NCBI RefSeq assembly: GCF_963675165.1
Contig: NC_087377.1
Location: forward strand, 7,457,122-7,521,121
DNA length: 64,000 nucleotides
Origin: Halichondria panicea
Lineage: Eukaryota > Porifera > Demospongiae > Suberitida > Halichondriidae
Direction: 5' to 3'
Shown piece after piece: positions 23,254 through 34,816 of the stretch (within the stretch, counting starts at the first letter, position 1; each line of letters starts with the position of its first letter). The notes beneath the pieces are model-generated. The model was not told the origin of the DNA. It ran no database searches and saw only the letters and a program-made list of their open reading frames with translations. Both the position numbers and the translations under genes were made by a program.

Positions 23254-25009
23254 ATGCTGATTTTGTCAATATTACTACTCAACAATGGTAAGTATTATTT
23301 TGTACAGTATAAGCAACAAGTAAAACAATTGCCTATAATAGACCAAGGCTATAGTGGTAATAATAATTATAGCTCTAATATACCTATTAGATATGCATGG
23401 ATCGATCCGTTTAGTCACTTTAATATAATACTCTGTTTTTCAGCAATTGCCCAAGGAGCTGCAAACAGCACAAACGTAACCACAGACTCAACTTCTGCAA
23501 TGAACTTGACAGTAACTACATCAAGTAAGTTCACACGATCACACACCACCTATAATTAGAGCATTACAAGTGCTAGACTAAGTATGAAGTGTACATAATT
23601 ATAATTATGGGGATTAGCAGCTATATAGTCTCTGAGGGCCGTTTGACATTTAAAATGAAAGTAGCAATACAGATCTTTATCACATAATTATAGTGATCTC
23701 ACATCCATTCAGCAGTGTGCTTTACTAAATTTTGATATTTTCACAGCTGACTTTCAAGTTGATGATGATGGCACCCATCCCACATACGTTTATGTTCTTA
23801 TAAGCTTTGGAGTGATAGCGCTACTTGTTCCCATAACTGTCCTAGTTGTTTTAACTCTCTACTGGGCAAAACGCTCAAGAAAAACTAAACGCTTACTCAA
23901 ATTGAAATTGAAAGTGCAGATATATCCCAGGACCACCTCGATGTATCATCTGGTTACGATGATATCCTCTCTGTTTCTGAAGTAATGAGAAAGAAATGTG
24001 TGAGTGACGAAGAAAGTAATAATGTCAAGTTGAATGAAGACATACCCACGAGTTGCAATGAGGCTTACGGTGTAGCGGGAGTGTCAGGGGCGGATCCAGG
24101 AAAAACAAAAGGGGGGGGCTAGACTAGCTAGAAAGGGGCGAAGCCCTGTACTGTACGAGGGCAGCCTCGCCGGAGGAGAATTTTTTTGCAAGATTTGACC
24201 TTTGAACTTTCATATTAATGAGTAGAATACGTTGACCTCTGCACTTACTTTTAATACTATGGTGATACTGTACTGATCAGATGTACGTACGTACGTACAG
24301 CTAGCTAGCTAGCTAGGTACGTCCAGCTAGCTACCCTAGATCCTTTATACTCCTAGTAGCTGTTGTCTAGCATCTCTCAAGTGATTTCAAGTGAGTCTAC
24401 AGATGCATAATTGGTGGCAAAATTGTTGTAGAGTCAGACTACAACATATGGTAGTTTTTTCAAAAGGGGGGGGCTTCAGCCCCTCAAAATCACCCCTGGA
24501 TCCGCCCCTGAGTGTGCAAAACACAAAATATTAATACTGTAGAGAACACAGAACAAAGCGAATGTGTCTATGCAATTATTGATAACAGTTCTCCACATGA
24601 GAGTAATAACACTCTCAATGGCTTTGGAAGCAGGCAGGAAGATAACAGAAGTCACGCAAACACGAAAGATAATACTCCTGATTATGAAAACATTGCACCT
24701 ATAAATGACCACAGTGCAGAAGGTGATGACGATGAGCCAGACTATGAGAATTTGGTGTCTCCAGATCATGTTTTTGGAGATTACGCAGTACCTGAGTTTG
24801 ATTTAACTTCAAGTTCAGCAAAAGTTCAGAACAGTTTCAATAATATTGAATACTCAAAGCTGAGAGGGTATCCAGAGTCTGGAAGCAGGATGAAGTCTTC
24901 GAGATCAATGCCACACAGTCTCGAAGAGGTGAAATCTGTACAGAACAAGCAAAACAAGGGTTGTAAAAAGTCACACAGTTTCAAAATCACTAACCCAATG
25001 CACAGTTGA
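23254..25009 (+). pseudogene. Gene E: LAT-like transmembrane tyrosine adaptor, interrupted
   Basis: Exons are 23254-23287 (signal peptide MLILSILLLNN), 23444-23524 (Thr/Ser-rich, N-glycosylation sites NST, NVT and NLT) and 23747-25009 (membrane span YVYVLISFGVIALLVPITVL near 23790-23860, then AKRSRK). The tail has tyrosines in GYDD, EAYG, VYAI, DYENI, DYENL, DYAV and EYSK, ending at TGA 25007. YENI and YENL fit the pYxN Grb2-type SH2 site, and PDYENL is also how human LAT reads at its distal site. Two breaks: a one-base frame change near 23888 between the span and the tail, and a MITE at 24085-24510 within the tail. Removing the MITE and one AGTGT duplicate keeps the tail in frame (VAGV into CKTQ). 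The gene shares no ectodomain with the receptors around it. The frame change could be a real lesion or a sequence error. Confidence 0.7.
24085..24510. mobile_element. hAT-like MITE CAGGGGCGGATCC inside gene E
   Basis: Termini CAGGGGCGGATCCAGG and CCTGGATCCGCCCCTG are perfect inverted repeats, flanked by AGTGT on both sides (24080-24084 and 24511-24515). The CAGGGGCGG tip is common among animal hAT elements. A five-base duplication is at the short end for that group, so the assignment is tentative. Confidence 0.8.
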
Positions 25010-26745
25010 GTTTAACTCACCATAATTGCCGAACATATATAAAGTATGAATGACATAGATAACTTTTTATAGTGTTATAATGCTTCTTATGCATGTGCGA
25101 TTTATTGATTTATTCATCAGAAACCTAGCTGACATAATAATCAATTAATGTAATAATAAACCACACAATTAGTCACCCAAATCGGGAAGAGGAAAATCAA
25201 ACTAGGAAGAGGAAAATAACAACAGTCAGAAACAGGATATGAGCCAGACAGTCACTGTAAATAATAAATTTGTCCTCTGATGTCTCACACTATAAACAAA
25301 ACATTGCAAACCTGTTCCTGATCAAAACATCCTGTGTTTACATCGTTATTACTATAGTTATTCTAGTTATTCTAGTTGCATAATTAAATGTCTCTATAAT
25401 TAAATGCACTAGCTAGCTAGTGGACACCCATAATTATACAGTGCAACCATTCATACAGTGCACTTTTTATGTTCTTAGACTATAACATGACAGGGTTCAT
25501 GACGACTTCATATTATAAAAATATTATACTGTAACAACAGAAACTGTATAAAACTATATAGACACTGCTCTGACAAAGTACTACGCATGATATTTGGTTT
25601 CAGTATACGTGAATTAAAGAACATGCATATACGAGCCTGGAGGGACCTTGCAGACCAATTATAGGCTAACTGCAGTGTCAGCAATAATTATCGAGCACTG
25701 TGCTGCACAATAATTATACACGACTGTATAGCTCAAGGCTCTTTATCTATTTTAGCCAGACACCTCAGTGTGTTTTCATAACTATGACCAGGATGACAAT
25801 TCTCCCTACTATCACTGCAACAAACAGATCTTCCCTAGAATAATTATTGCTACACACCTTATGCAGATATCACTATCCAAACTGTACACTGCATCTGCCG
25901 TGATAAGAGTCTGGCCTGCAGACACTTCGCCCATGTATAGTGAATGGTAGTAAGTTGCTACATAGACAAACACATTGCATGAACAATCCAAGAGCGGAGA
26001 GGTACAAAATGTAGCAATGCAATGTGAGCTAAGAGATAAATAAAAAGATGGCATATGCATCAAAACAACTTGCATGTGCATACAATTAAAGACGACTGCC
26101 TTGGAAACACAAACATGCCTTTTTACAAGAGCCAGAAAATTAGCAAATAGGTTGTTCAGTCTGAGTTTCATGTCTGGGTGGTGGGGCTGTAATGATTTAA
26201 TCGACAAAATATATATGTATCACCTCAAGTCAGTTCCATCCGTGAGAAATGAGGAGAGTCAGGTCTGAGCTGGAATAGGGTAACACGTACACCTACGTAC
26301 TCAGTCTTGAATTGTATCCAAAAGATAATACTATACAGTGCACCTGGGATATGATGGAGGGTAATAGTTAATTAACATTAATTTTGTATACATTACTCAT
26401 GTTACTTGAACAGGTGAAGAGCTAGAGATAGATGGCCTTGTAGATATACGATTGGTAAAGATCACACTAGATCTAGAGCTATTAGTCAAGATCTAGTCAC
26501 TAGATCTAGACTAGTGTGATCTTTACCAATCCTATAACTCTAGTATTGGCTGGTCTGCTGTCATGTCTTGTACACTAAACAGTGAAGTAAAGGTGAGACT
26601 CAGAGTGATCTGAAGGGAGTATGGGTGTAGATTGTGTTGTAGCTTGTGTTGCCATTCATAGATATGGCTAGTAGATCTAGTAGCTATAATAATAGATCTA
26701 TTATGTAGATCTACAGTGACACAGCTTCATGCCGCGCGCTCTGAC
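25010..26745 (+). promoter_or_regulatory. Intergenic E-F and duplicated 5' flank of gene F
   Basis: Bases about 25563-26745 duplicate the region 7200-8409 upstream of gene B. The part before 25563 is AT-rich, with no recognised gene. The block carries a near-perfect palindrome built on the conserved box (26450-26531). A probable 5' untranslated exon ends at GTAAAG before GTGAG near 26592. Confidence 0.5.
26450..26531. promoter_or_regulatory. Palindromic duplication of the conserved upstream box
   Basis: GATTGGTAAAGATCACACTA is followed about 40 bases later by its exact inverse TAGTGTGATCTTTACCAATC, with AGATCTAG repeats in the loop. Gene B has only one, non-palindromic copy, so the inversion arose after the B/F duplication or was lost from B. 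Confidence 0.5.
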
Positions 26746-29700
26746 ATGATGGACAAGAGTTTGACAATGTTGACATCTTTCACTTTTCTTTTTATGGCAG
26801 GGTCATTCATCATAGCTGTAAAAGGTAAGGCTGTTATGTTACATTGGTAGTAAATACTGCTGCATACAAAGTAATGTTGCCACAATGGAATTTACTATTC
26901 TACATGTAGATCGTATACTGAGTTTCGAGTGCCTAATTAGACAATTGCGAACGACATTGTATAAGCCTGGATACTATTGGGAATTGCACGTGAAGCATGC
27001 TAATGTATGCTCCTTGCGAGTCAGATCACTCTTTCATTTGCAACCGCTATACATAACTATAATTATATGCAGCCAGAGATTGTGACTCATAATTATAGTC
27101 CAGCATGTGATGCTCCTCTGCATGCATCAGTACCACCACTATTGGCACACTTTTGATCCATTTACAGTTAGTTTCTGCTAGGGTACCTCAGCTTATAGTT
27201 TTTGTCGGTGTGTGTGCGAGCCTATACTGAATTATTATCTCCCCAGAATCTCTGTACACAAATCAAATTGTGTGCTACCAAATTACTGGTGTGCATTGTA
27301 CTTTTAAATTACCAATAAACTGCTGAACTACAATAGACCAGTTGCGCATAAGGCTGAGGAATTTAATTTACCGTGACGTCACGATTGGCCTGCTCCGGAA
27401 AATTCACTTTACTGGCAAATCAATGTAAAAATTGCACTGCATGCGCTTTTACCAGAGTTCATTGCATCGTAAAGATCTGTTTATCTATTTAAACAACGTA
27501 CAGCTAGAGAGTAAGAATTTCTACTGCATGTGGAGTTTGAAGTAGCTCTAGAAAGCAAGTTGAACTGGAGATATAAGCGGAATAAGCTAAATTCTGGAGT
27601 AAAGAGATGCCTGTAAAGAGATGCCTGGCAAGACCTGCTGCCTCCGTTTATAAGATGGGTCCCCAGATCTCTTTGTACTGCTTCTCAGGGAAGAGTAGAA
27701 AGTAGTTGGAAGTGTTAGAACGTCCAAGATTCGACTGGGTAGGTTTCTTTCATCACCAGAAGAAAGTGTCTTTAAAGACTCTCAAAGATGGTTTTACTTT
27801 ATGTTCTTGAAGTTCTAACACTTTCAACCACTCTATTACATGACTGTATTATTTTGTTGCTAATTTAGACAGTGATGTCTGATTGACCTGACTTATAATA
27901 AGGATTATACTCTTGATTTAGTACAGTAACCCATAACGATGTCCTTCCAATATTTTCTCACAGCTCAGTTCACAGTGCAGCCATTGTCAGTGGAGAGAGC
28001 CGAGGGACTGGAGGCTGTGTTCAGGTGTCAGTATCAAGCGGAGGGAGTGACTGTTACTTATGATTGGGTAATAAACAATACCATACTCGAAACAGATACA
28101 GAAACTGTTAGAGCACGTCGACCTTCATCTCCTGGTGGACCAGCCACACTGACAGTCTTGGCCACTCCAGAGCACAACAACTCTGTTGTTCAGTGTGTGG
28201 CTACAATCAGAAATGGCATTGTTACTGTAAGGTCTGAAGTATCGACCACAGCTACTCTAACTGTTCGTGGTGAGTTAGTAACTTTCTATACATGAGCATT
28301 GTTTAAGTATTGCACTATAGCAACAATCATCACTGATGTTCTGACTGCTCCAAACACCATCACCGTGATGTGGAATGCTCTACTTCTCACTAACTACTGT
28401 GTGAACATCAACAGGACAACTCTGAACTCAACTCAAACAGCTGTTCTTGATTCTGTGTGTGGATTGGCTAATGAGTACATCTTCACGTACTCCAACCCCA
28501 TCAGTGTGTGTGACAGATTCTCCTTCACTGTGACTCCTACTGAAGGAGAGATGAGGGGAACAACCAGTGAACCAGTTACTGGGTTCTTTACGAGGGCAGA
28601 AGGTGTGTTGTATTGTTACATACACACTTCATACACAATGTATACATAATATTGCAGGCAGTGGAGAACGACGTCGTATTCGTGAAAATGGAGGGAATAA
28701 GTTAGTTGAGTTTGAGGCCACTGTGAGTCATTGTATATATAGTATAAAAGATGCACATGTAACAAAGCTAACGTTCTCCAGATACCAAGTTGCACAAGGT
28801 TCACTCGGTATAGTGTGAACTCTGACCTATTGACTCCCTCAATCAGTCGTTCAATCACGGACCCTTTGTTTGATGGCTCACTCAGTTTCTCCCTCCCCAC
28901 TGACAAGATGATAGAATACAGTGTCACACTGACTGATGAGAATGGAATAGACCTCGTGTTTGGGAACATTTCAATCAGTGAGTTCAATGAGGCGTGTTCA
29001 GATGTTTATTACGACTCCCTTCTTAGGTACATTTGACGTTCAAGACCTGCTAGTGTCTGAATGTCCTGGTGGCGGTGGTATTTGTGTGAGCATTGAGTAT
29101 GTTGAAGGTACTATCTCTCCCGGAGCTCTCGTCTGTGCAGTTCATATCATTGATGAAATCCTTGATTTTGCTAACGTGAAACTGGTCACCATCCCTCGGA
29201 ATTCTATCGAGAATTTCACCATTCCTGTTCGTAGCGGAGAATACAAAGTGATTGCTTTTGATCTGGAGAATACCAAGTTACCAAGAATGCCCATCTCTAT
29301 GGTAGCACTGAGTCTGGACATTATAGTGAATTCGACTGGGGAAGGTATGTGCTCTGTGTGTAAATATGCTTTTCTAGTGACTATAGAAAATTTATAGGAA
29401 CAAGTCCACCACCCAGTGAAGTCGTTAGTGCAACCAACTTATCAAATGGAGATCTTGAGGTGACTTTCTCTGACTCTGCTCGGAATTGTCTAGTTCTGTT
29501 TCAACCCATTTTGGACAGAGTACTACGTGTAGTTGATTTTATCAACACATCTGAAAGCTCTACTGTCGTTGTTGTTCGGAAGGACACCTTTGGTGATGGC
29601 TATGTGGTGGTGTATTCTTGGAATAGTTCACAGTCCATCTTTGAAGGAGAAGTATCGCTCATTATACAACTGGATCCACCCACCTGTAAGTGCCTCTGTG

Positions 29701-30631
29701 GATCAGAGCTAACATCATTCATTGATTTTTCTTTTTTCTATTGCAGCTGCTCCCACTACACCTCCAACGTTTGATCCACAAACAGACCCACCTCCTCCTG
29801 ATATGGAGTCCCTGCCAACATCAGTTATCGCTGGTAGGTTTCTAGCGCTGTAAAAGTGTATCATAATGATTCTCTCCATTCACTGTCACAGCAGCAGCCA
29901 TAGCTGGTAAGTCAATGTACCTACAGAGCACTGACTAAGTCTATTTGTGTTGAGTTTGACCTTCATAAAGTTGTCATAACTTATGAAGCCATGATTGACC
30001 ACATAACTTCCGGGGTCGAACTCAACGCTTTTTATATGAGAATATAAGCATGGACACCTCTTAAAAAGGACAACCTCCATATACAATGTTTTAAGGCAGC
30101 ACTCAGTACAACAACACATTTATTCACCGCAATAGACTTTAGTTTGTAAAATAGCATAATTATTATGACGCAGTTTGTGAATATCTACAGTTTACTTTGA
30201 ATAGGATTCGTACACTCTAATAGTATGGATGCACATTTTTAGGTTTGGTGACTCTGCTATTGCTTGTGGTCACCGCTGTTGGAACTGTCGTTGTGATTTT
30301 AAGAAAACGGAGACAAAATGAAGGTACCTAAATTATTCGTTAACTTGTCTTGAACAATTGACATGCAGTTGAGGTTCCAGAGTCAGATGGAAGAGTGGAT
30401 TGGTCATCAACATTTCCAGGAATTGAGCAGCCTAACGAAGCTTATGCTCCAGTACTCAAGAAGAACATTGCCTATGAGCAGACAAAGAAACCACGGAGAC
30501 AGAGGATCGATGACTCACAAGCCCCGGCAACAACAGAGGGACAGTATGAAAGCATTGAGCCAGTTCATGAGTACGAGGATGTGTTGCCTCAGGGAAAAGC
30601 AAGTCGTGCAAATTATGTTAACGTTAACTGA
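26746..30631 (+). CDS. Gene F: Ig/FN3 receptor with tyrosine-motif tail
   Basis: Exons are 26746-26824, 27964-28269, 28321-28602, 28658-28722, 28782-28977, 29027-29344, 29398-29685, 29747-29833, 29892-29906, 30243-30323 and 30369-30631. All boundaries are GT-AG and in phase, 659 aa plus stop. A second in-frame ATG at 26749 is equally possible. The signal peptide is followed by an Ig-like domain (27-128; cysteines in FRC and VQC, Trp in YDW), an FN3-like domain (129-222; FSFTVTPTEGEMRG, EPVTGFF) and beta-rich exons to about 511, with IENFTIPV, EYKVIAFDLE and YVVVYSWNSS. A proline-rich stem (SAPTTPPTFDPQTDPPPPD), a 15-base micro-exon (AAIAG), a membrane span at about 546-564 and RKRRQ follow. 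The tail has YAPV, YEQT, YESI, YEDV and YVNV. This is the best preserved copy and sister of gene B. Confidence 0.88.
27331..27836. repeat. Insertion in intron 1 of gene F, absent from gene B
   Basis: Gene B reads from AATAAACTACTGAAACACAG straight to TTACATGACTGTATTATTTTG, while gene F has about 500 extra bases between the same anchors, beginning CAATAGACCAGTTGCGC. Terminal repeats and coding potential are not evident, so its class is unknown. Confidence 0.5.
29930..30160. repeat. Hairpin and inverted copy of the array flank in a gene F intron
   Basis: GTTGAGTTTGACC near 29948 is mirrored by GGTCGAACTCAACG near 30013. Next to it, 30030-30120 (CATGGACACCTCTTAAAAAG, TTAAGGCAGCACTCAG) is the inverse of the flank downstream of gene C near 19550-19625. 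The micro-exon to membrane-exon intron has therefore received an inverted piece of the repeat unit. Confidence 0.55.
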
Positions 30632-30670
30632 CAAATTTACCCATTTATTTTTATCCCACACATTTCTATA

Positions 30671-30886
30671 CCGTATAGCGGGAAATTTTTGCGGTGCACA
30701 TTTTCACTATTTGGCTACAGAGCCCTCAGCAAAAATGTTCATGTGTTCTAGTATTTTGCGTTTCAATGCCAGGAAACCACACCCACCAATAGCTTTGCAT
30801 GTGAAATACCGATGCGTGGGAGTTTATCCCATTTTCGCGTCTTCTTTTTGCCCTCACCTCACGAAAATTTCCCGCTGTACGGTATG
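30671..30886. mobile_element. TATAGCGGGAAATTTT-family MITE (copy 5)
   Basis: CCGTATAGCGGGAAATTTTT to AAAATTTCCCGCTGTACGGT, about 40 bases after the gene F stop, at the same relative position as the copies behind B and C. Confidence 0.8.
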
Positions 30887-31330
30887 CGATTGTACAATGT
30901 ACCATTCTATCAATTTTTACAAAACTTACATTTACATATGTATTCTTAGTGTGGATTGTGTTATTATATGTAATATTTACCAGCCCCTCTGATTATAGAT
31001 GAGTGCATTGCTAATTTACTTCTACATAGCTTGGCACACCTATTCTTTGATAGGTAATTACACTAGTTTCCTCTGCATGAGTACCACTATTGGCACACCG
31101 TTACTGCCATGCTAGGGTACCGGCTTACAGTTTTAATTTGTCAGTATGTGTGTGTGAGCCTATACTGAATTATTATCTCCCCAGAATCTTGACCCCGGAA
31201 AATGTACCCATGTAAATCTGTACATAATAAATTGTGTGCTGTCAAATTACTGTACCTTTAAATTACCCTTACATTATATCTGAATGAACTGCTGAAACAC
31301 AATTTACATGTTGCTTAATTTAGACATAGG

Positions 31331-31949
31331 GATACAGTCATTTTAGTAAAACTTGCAATATTCTGATACCTTTCTGCAACCACAGTTGTAACCACATTGA
31401 TGAGTATGAATACCATTAAGCATGGAAAGTTCAAACATCTAACAGCAGCCAAGCACTAGTTTTTCTGCACTGCATGTACACTGTACACCATAATGACTTC
31501 GCACAGCCTCAGAGAACAGCTCAAACATGCCAATGAAGAGGATGTTCGTATAAGTGTCCAGGGTTCTCATAATTCGAATAACACTATAATTATATACATG
31601 TACATATACCCATGTAACTTATTTTCAGCATGCTGTAATGCATGTTGCTTCCCTTCTCCACTAGCCTACAACACGGACACTGCCACGTACCATAATTATA
31701 GGGAAACTCGCAAAATAAGTATAATTAGTATAAAATAACCATTCTCAACGAGTTTTATTGGCATATGAAGCTGTTTTCTGAGGCTGTGCTGAAGTCATTC
31801 AACGTATGCTTGCTGTTACATAACTGATATTTGACTTGGTCTTGCTGCTTACATGGTTTAATTATATTCATAATCATGTCCTTTCTGTGGTTACTACTGT
31901 GGTTGCAGCCAAATTACACAAAATATTGTTTTACTAAAATGACTGTATC
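31331..31949. mobile_element. TIR element GATACAGTCATTTTAGTAAA
   Basis: The 5' terminus GATACAGTCATTTTAGTAAA is mirrored by TTTACTAAAATGACTGTATC. GCAACCACAG near 31377 is mirrored by CTGTGGTTGC near 31900. A short ORF (31493-31738) shows no recognised domain. Confidence 0.65.
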
Positions 31950-32614
31950 TAGTAAAAAAGATAGGCTCGTACTCTTGATTAAGTACAGTAACCCATAACG
32001 ACGACTGGTGCTAATATTTTCTCACAGCTCAGTTCACAGTACAGCCAGTGTCAGTAGAGAGAACCGAGTGACTGGAGGCAGTATTCAGGTGTCTGTATCA
32101 AGGGGAGGGATTGACTGTCACTTATGATTGGGCAATGAACAATTCCTTAGTCGGAGCAGATACTGAAACTGTTAGAGCTCGTCGACCTTCATCTCCTGGT
32201 GAACCAGCCACACTGACAATCTTGGACACTTCACAGCACAACAACTCTGTTGTTCAGTGCCGTGCTACAATTAGTAATGGCTTTGATACTGTAAGGCCAG
32301 AAGTATCGATCACAGAAACTCTAACTGTTCGTGGTTAGTCAATAATTATATTGATTGTCTTGGTATAATTTGTTTCTTTTATTACATTAGAGACGGTCCT
32401 CACTCATCTTATTGTTGCACCGAATACCATTACCGTGATGTGGAATGCTCAACCTCTCACTGAGTACTGTGTGGACATCAACACCGGTGTGGGAACTGTC
32501 GTTGTGATTTTAAGAAAACAGAGACAAAATGGAGGTACCTAAATCATTTGTCAACTTTTCATAAACAATTGGCATGCAGTTAAGGTTCCAGAGTCAGATG
32601 GAAGAGTGGATTGA

Positions 32615-32867
32615 TGTAACAGACTAGCCTCTCTAGCCTGTTAGTGAGGGAACTAGTGTTTCAATTGATATGACTTTTTAAGCAACAACAATTCTAGTCC
32701 TACTTTTATACACCAAATAAAAGAAACTTCTGGAATTGTCTTTCCAAGTATACTAAATTCTAGAATCATCCTGCACTACAACCACAAACCACTAAATTAC
32801 TGAACTTTAAACCATAGTAAATTCTAGAAGTATCCACCAGTTCTTGATAATTAATAAGTCCGTTACA
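32615..32867 (-). repeat. 3' LTR of the gene G retrotransposon
   Basis: A 253-base repeat, shorter than its partner by two internal deletions. It is followed inward by a tandem duplication of about 44 bases (TCCTTCAGTGTCAAATAGAG) at 32868-32958 that overlaps the end of pol. Confidence 0.85.
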
Positions 32868-32902
32868 TCCTTCAGTGTCAAATAGAGTTTGACGCAGCAC
32901 GT

Positions 32903-34815
32903 GAAAGGGCGTTACATCCTTCAGTGTCAAATAGAGTTTGACGCAGCACGTGAAAGGGCGTCTGCATTTCCATTTGCGGTTCCAACTCTGTGCAACACTT
33001 CAAATTGGTATGGTTGAAGAGATAGACTCCAGCGGGTGAGTCTTGAATTTTTATCCTTGAGTTTAAACGTTCAGCCACACAAAAGCTCGATGGTCAGTTT
33101 GAATCGTAAACTTCTTGCCTTCAAGATAAACTCGAAATGCTTGTATTCCTTGCTTAATGGCTAAGCACTCTTTCTCAACGGTGGAGTATCTTGGCAAAAG
33201 CTTCTTGCTGTAATATGCGACTGGGTGGTCTATCCCTTGCTCATCAAGTTGACTCAGTACAGCTCCTATTCCTCTGTCGGAAGCATCTGTCTGTAATATG
33301 AATTGTCTTGTAAAATCTGGACTTTTCAAAATTGGTGCAGCACATAAAAATTCCTTGAGGGCATCAAAACTCGATTCGGCATCTTGTGAGCAGTGTACCG
33401 TGTTTGGAGCCACCTTTCTTGTGAGATCTGTCAATGGGGCAGCAATCGTTGCATAGTTAGGTATAAACCGCCTATAATATCCGGTAAGGCCGAGAAATGT
33501 TCTGACTTGTTTCTTTGTGGTTGGTAGCGGAAACTCTTTTATAGCTTTGATCTTTGAATCTTCGGGTCTAACACATCCTTCACCGACAATGTGCCCCAAA
33601 TATTGGCAATTGTTTGTCCCAAATTGACATTTCTTGAGTTTTGCTGTTAATCCACTTTGTCCAAGCCTCTCAAGTACTTTTTCCAAATGAGTTAGGTGCT
33701 CGTCCCACGTCTTGCTGAATATGATCAAGTCATCCAAGTAGGCTGCTGCGAAGCCATCCAGTCCTATGAGTACATTGTCCATCAATCTCTGAAATGTAGC
33801 TGGTGCTCCTTGTAATCCAAACGGCATGACATTGAACTGAAACAGTCCAAATGGTGTGACAAATGCAGTCTTGTGACGGTCTTGCTCGGCTACGGGCACC
33901 TGCCAATATCCACGAGTCAAGTCCAATGTAGAGATAAACTTTGCGTTCCCCAATCTGTCAATTAGTTCGTCTACTCTTGGCATTGGGTATGCATCGGTCC
34001 GTGAACAACTGTTCAATCTTCTGTAATCCACACAGTCTCATGGTGCCGTCTTTCTTTTTAACCAACACAATGGGTGAACTCCACTCGCTGCTTGAATGTG
34101 AGATTAATCCTGCTGTCAGCATCTCATTCAAGTCTGTCTTGACTGTATCACGAAACACATGAGGTATCCTGTATGGTGGCAATCTCATTGGTCTTGCGTC
34201 ACCTGTCGGGATCTTGTGTTCGGCTAGCCTAGTATGGCCTGGTGTATCCTTGAAAAGCTGCTGTAACAGTCGTTTGAGCTGTTTTCCTTGGTTTTCTTCT
34301 AATTGTATCTTCATAGCGTCACTTTCAACTTCCTCGTTTTGTTCCAGTTTCCATTTTCCTCTTCTACTCCTTCCTGTGCAAATCCAACTGTCTGCTCGAA
34401 TACATAGAACTTCTTCAGGAGATTGACATGAAATACTCGCTTTCTCTTCTTCTTGTTATGCATGTCGATGAGGTAGTTAACTTTGCTCGTTTTTTTCACA
34501 ACTGCATATGGCCCTTGCCACTTGGCCAATAACTTTGAGCTGCTCGTCCTCCTTTAAGGTCTCTGTCTTTTGCCTTCTTGTCGTACCACTGTTTCTGCAA
34601 CTTCTCCATATTCTCTTTGACTAGTTCAGCCATAGATTCCAACCTTTCTCGAATGGTTAGCACATAAGAAATAACACTTTCGTCAGTGTTCTGAGAATTT
34701 TCCCAAGCATCCTTTAGAACATCAAGTGGCCCTCGAACTCTACGTCCATAGAGTGTGATCCTGGGTGAAAACTCGTCCTGATCTACATCCAATAGAAGTA
34801 TACCGCTGCCACCAA
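32903..34815 (-). pseudogene. pol: pol remnant: integrase C-terminus then RT-RNase H
   Basis: Reading the minus strand, the order is the integrase C-terminal region (LYGRRVRGPLDVLK near 34750), the GPY/F module (KWQGPYAVV near 34510), the RT start (SSPIVLVKKKDGTMRLC near 34060), the RT catalytic core (YLDDLIIF near 33730) and RNase H. RNase H ends HRVGTANGNADALSR, then a stop near the LTR. At least three frame changes make it inactive. Integrase upstream of RT is not the usual Ty3/gypsy order; it matches the Gmr1-like lineage. Alternatively a rearranged ordinary element could give this order, but the pol ending at RNase H beside the LTR favours the first reading. Confidence 0.75.
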
Positions 34816-34816
34816 G

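Larger units (their letters stand above)
30632..32027. other. Intergenic F-G: MITE, fused leader relic, second TIR element
   Basis: A TATAGCGGG-family MITE lies at 30671-30886. At 31021-31070 an H-type signal-peptide leader (CTTTGATAGGTAATTACACT) runs directly into CCTCTGCATGAGTACCAC, a sequence from the B/F first intron, so a deletion has joined two paralogues. Bases 31331-31949 are a TIR element. No intact exon was found. Confidence 0.6.
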
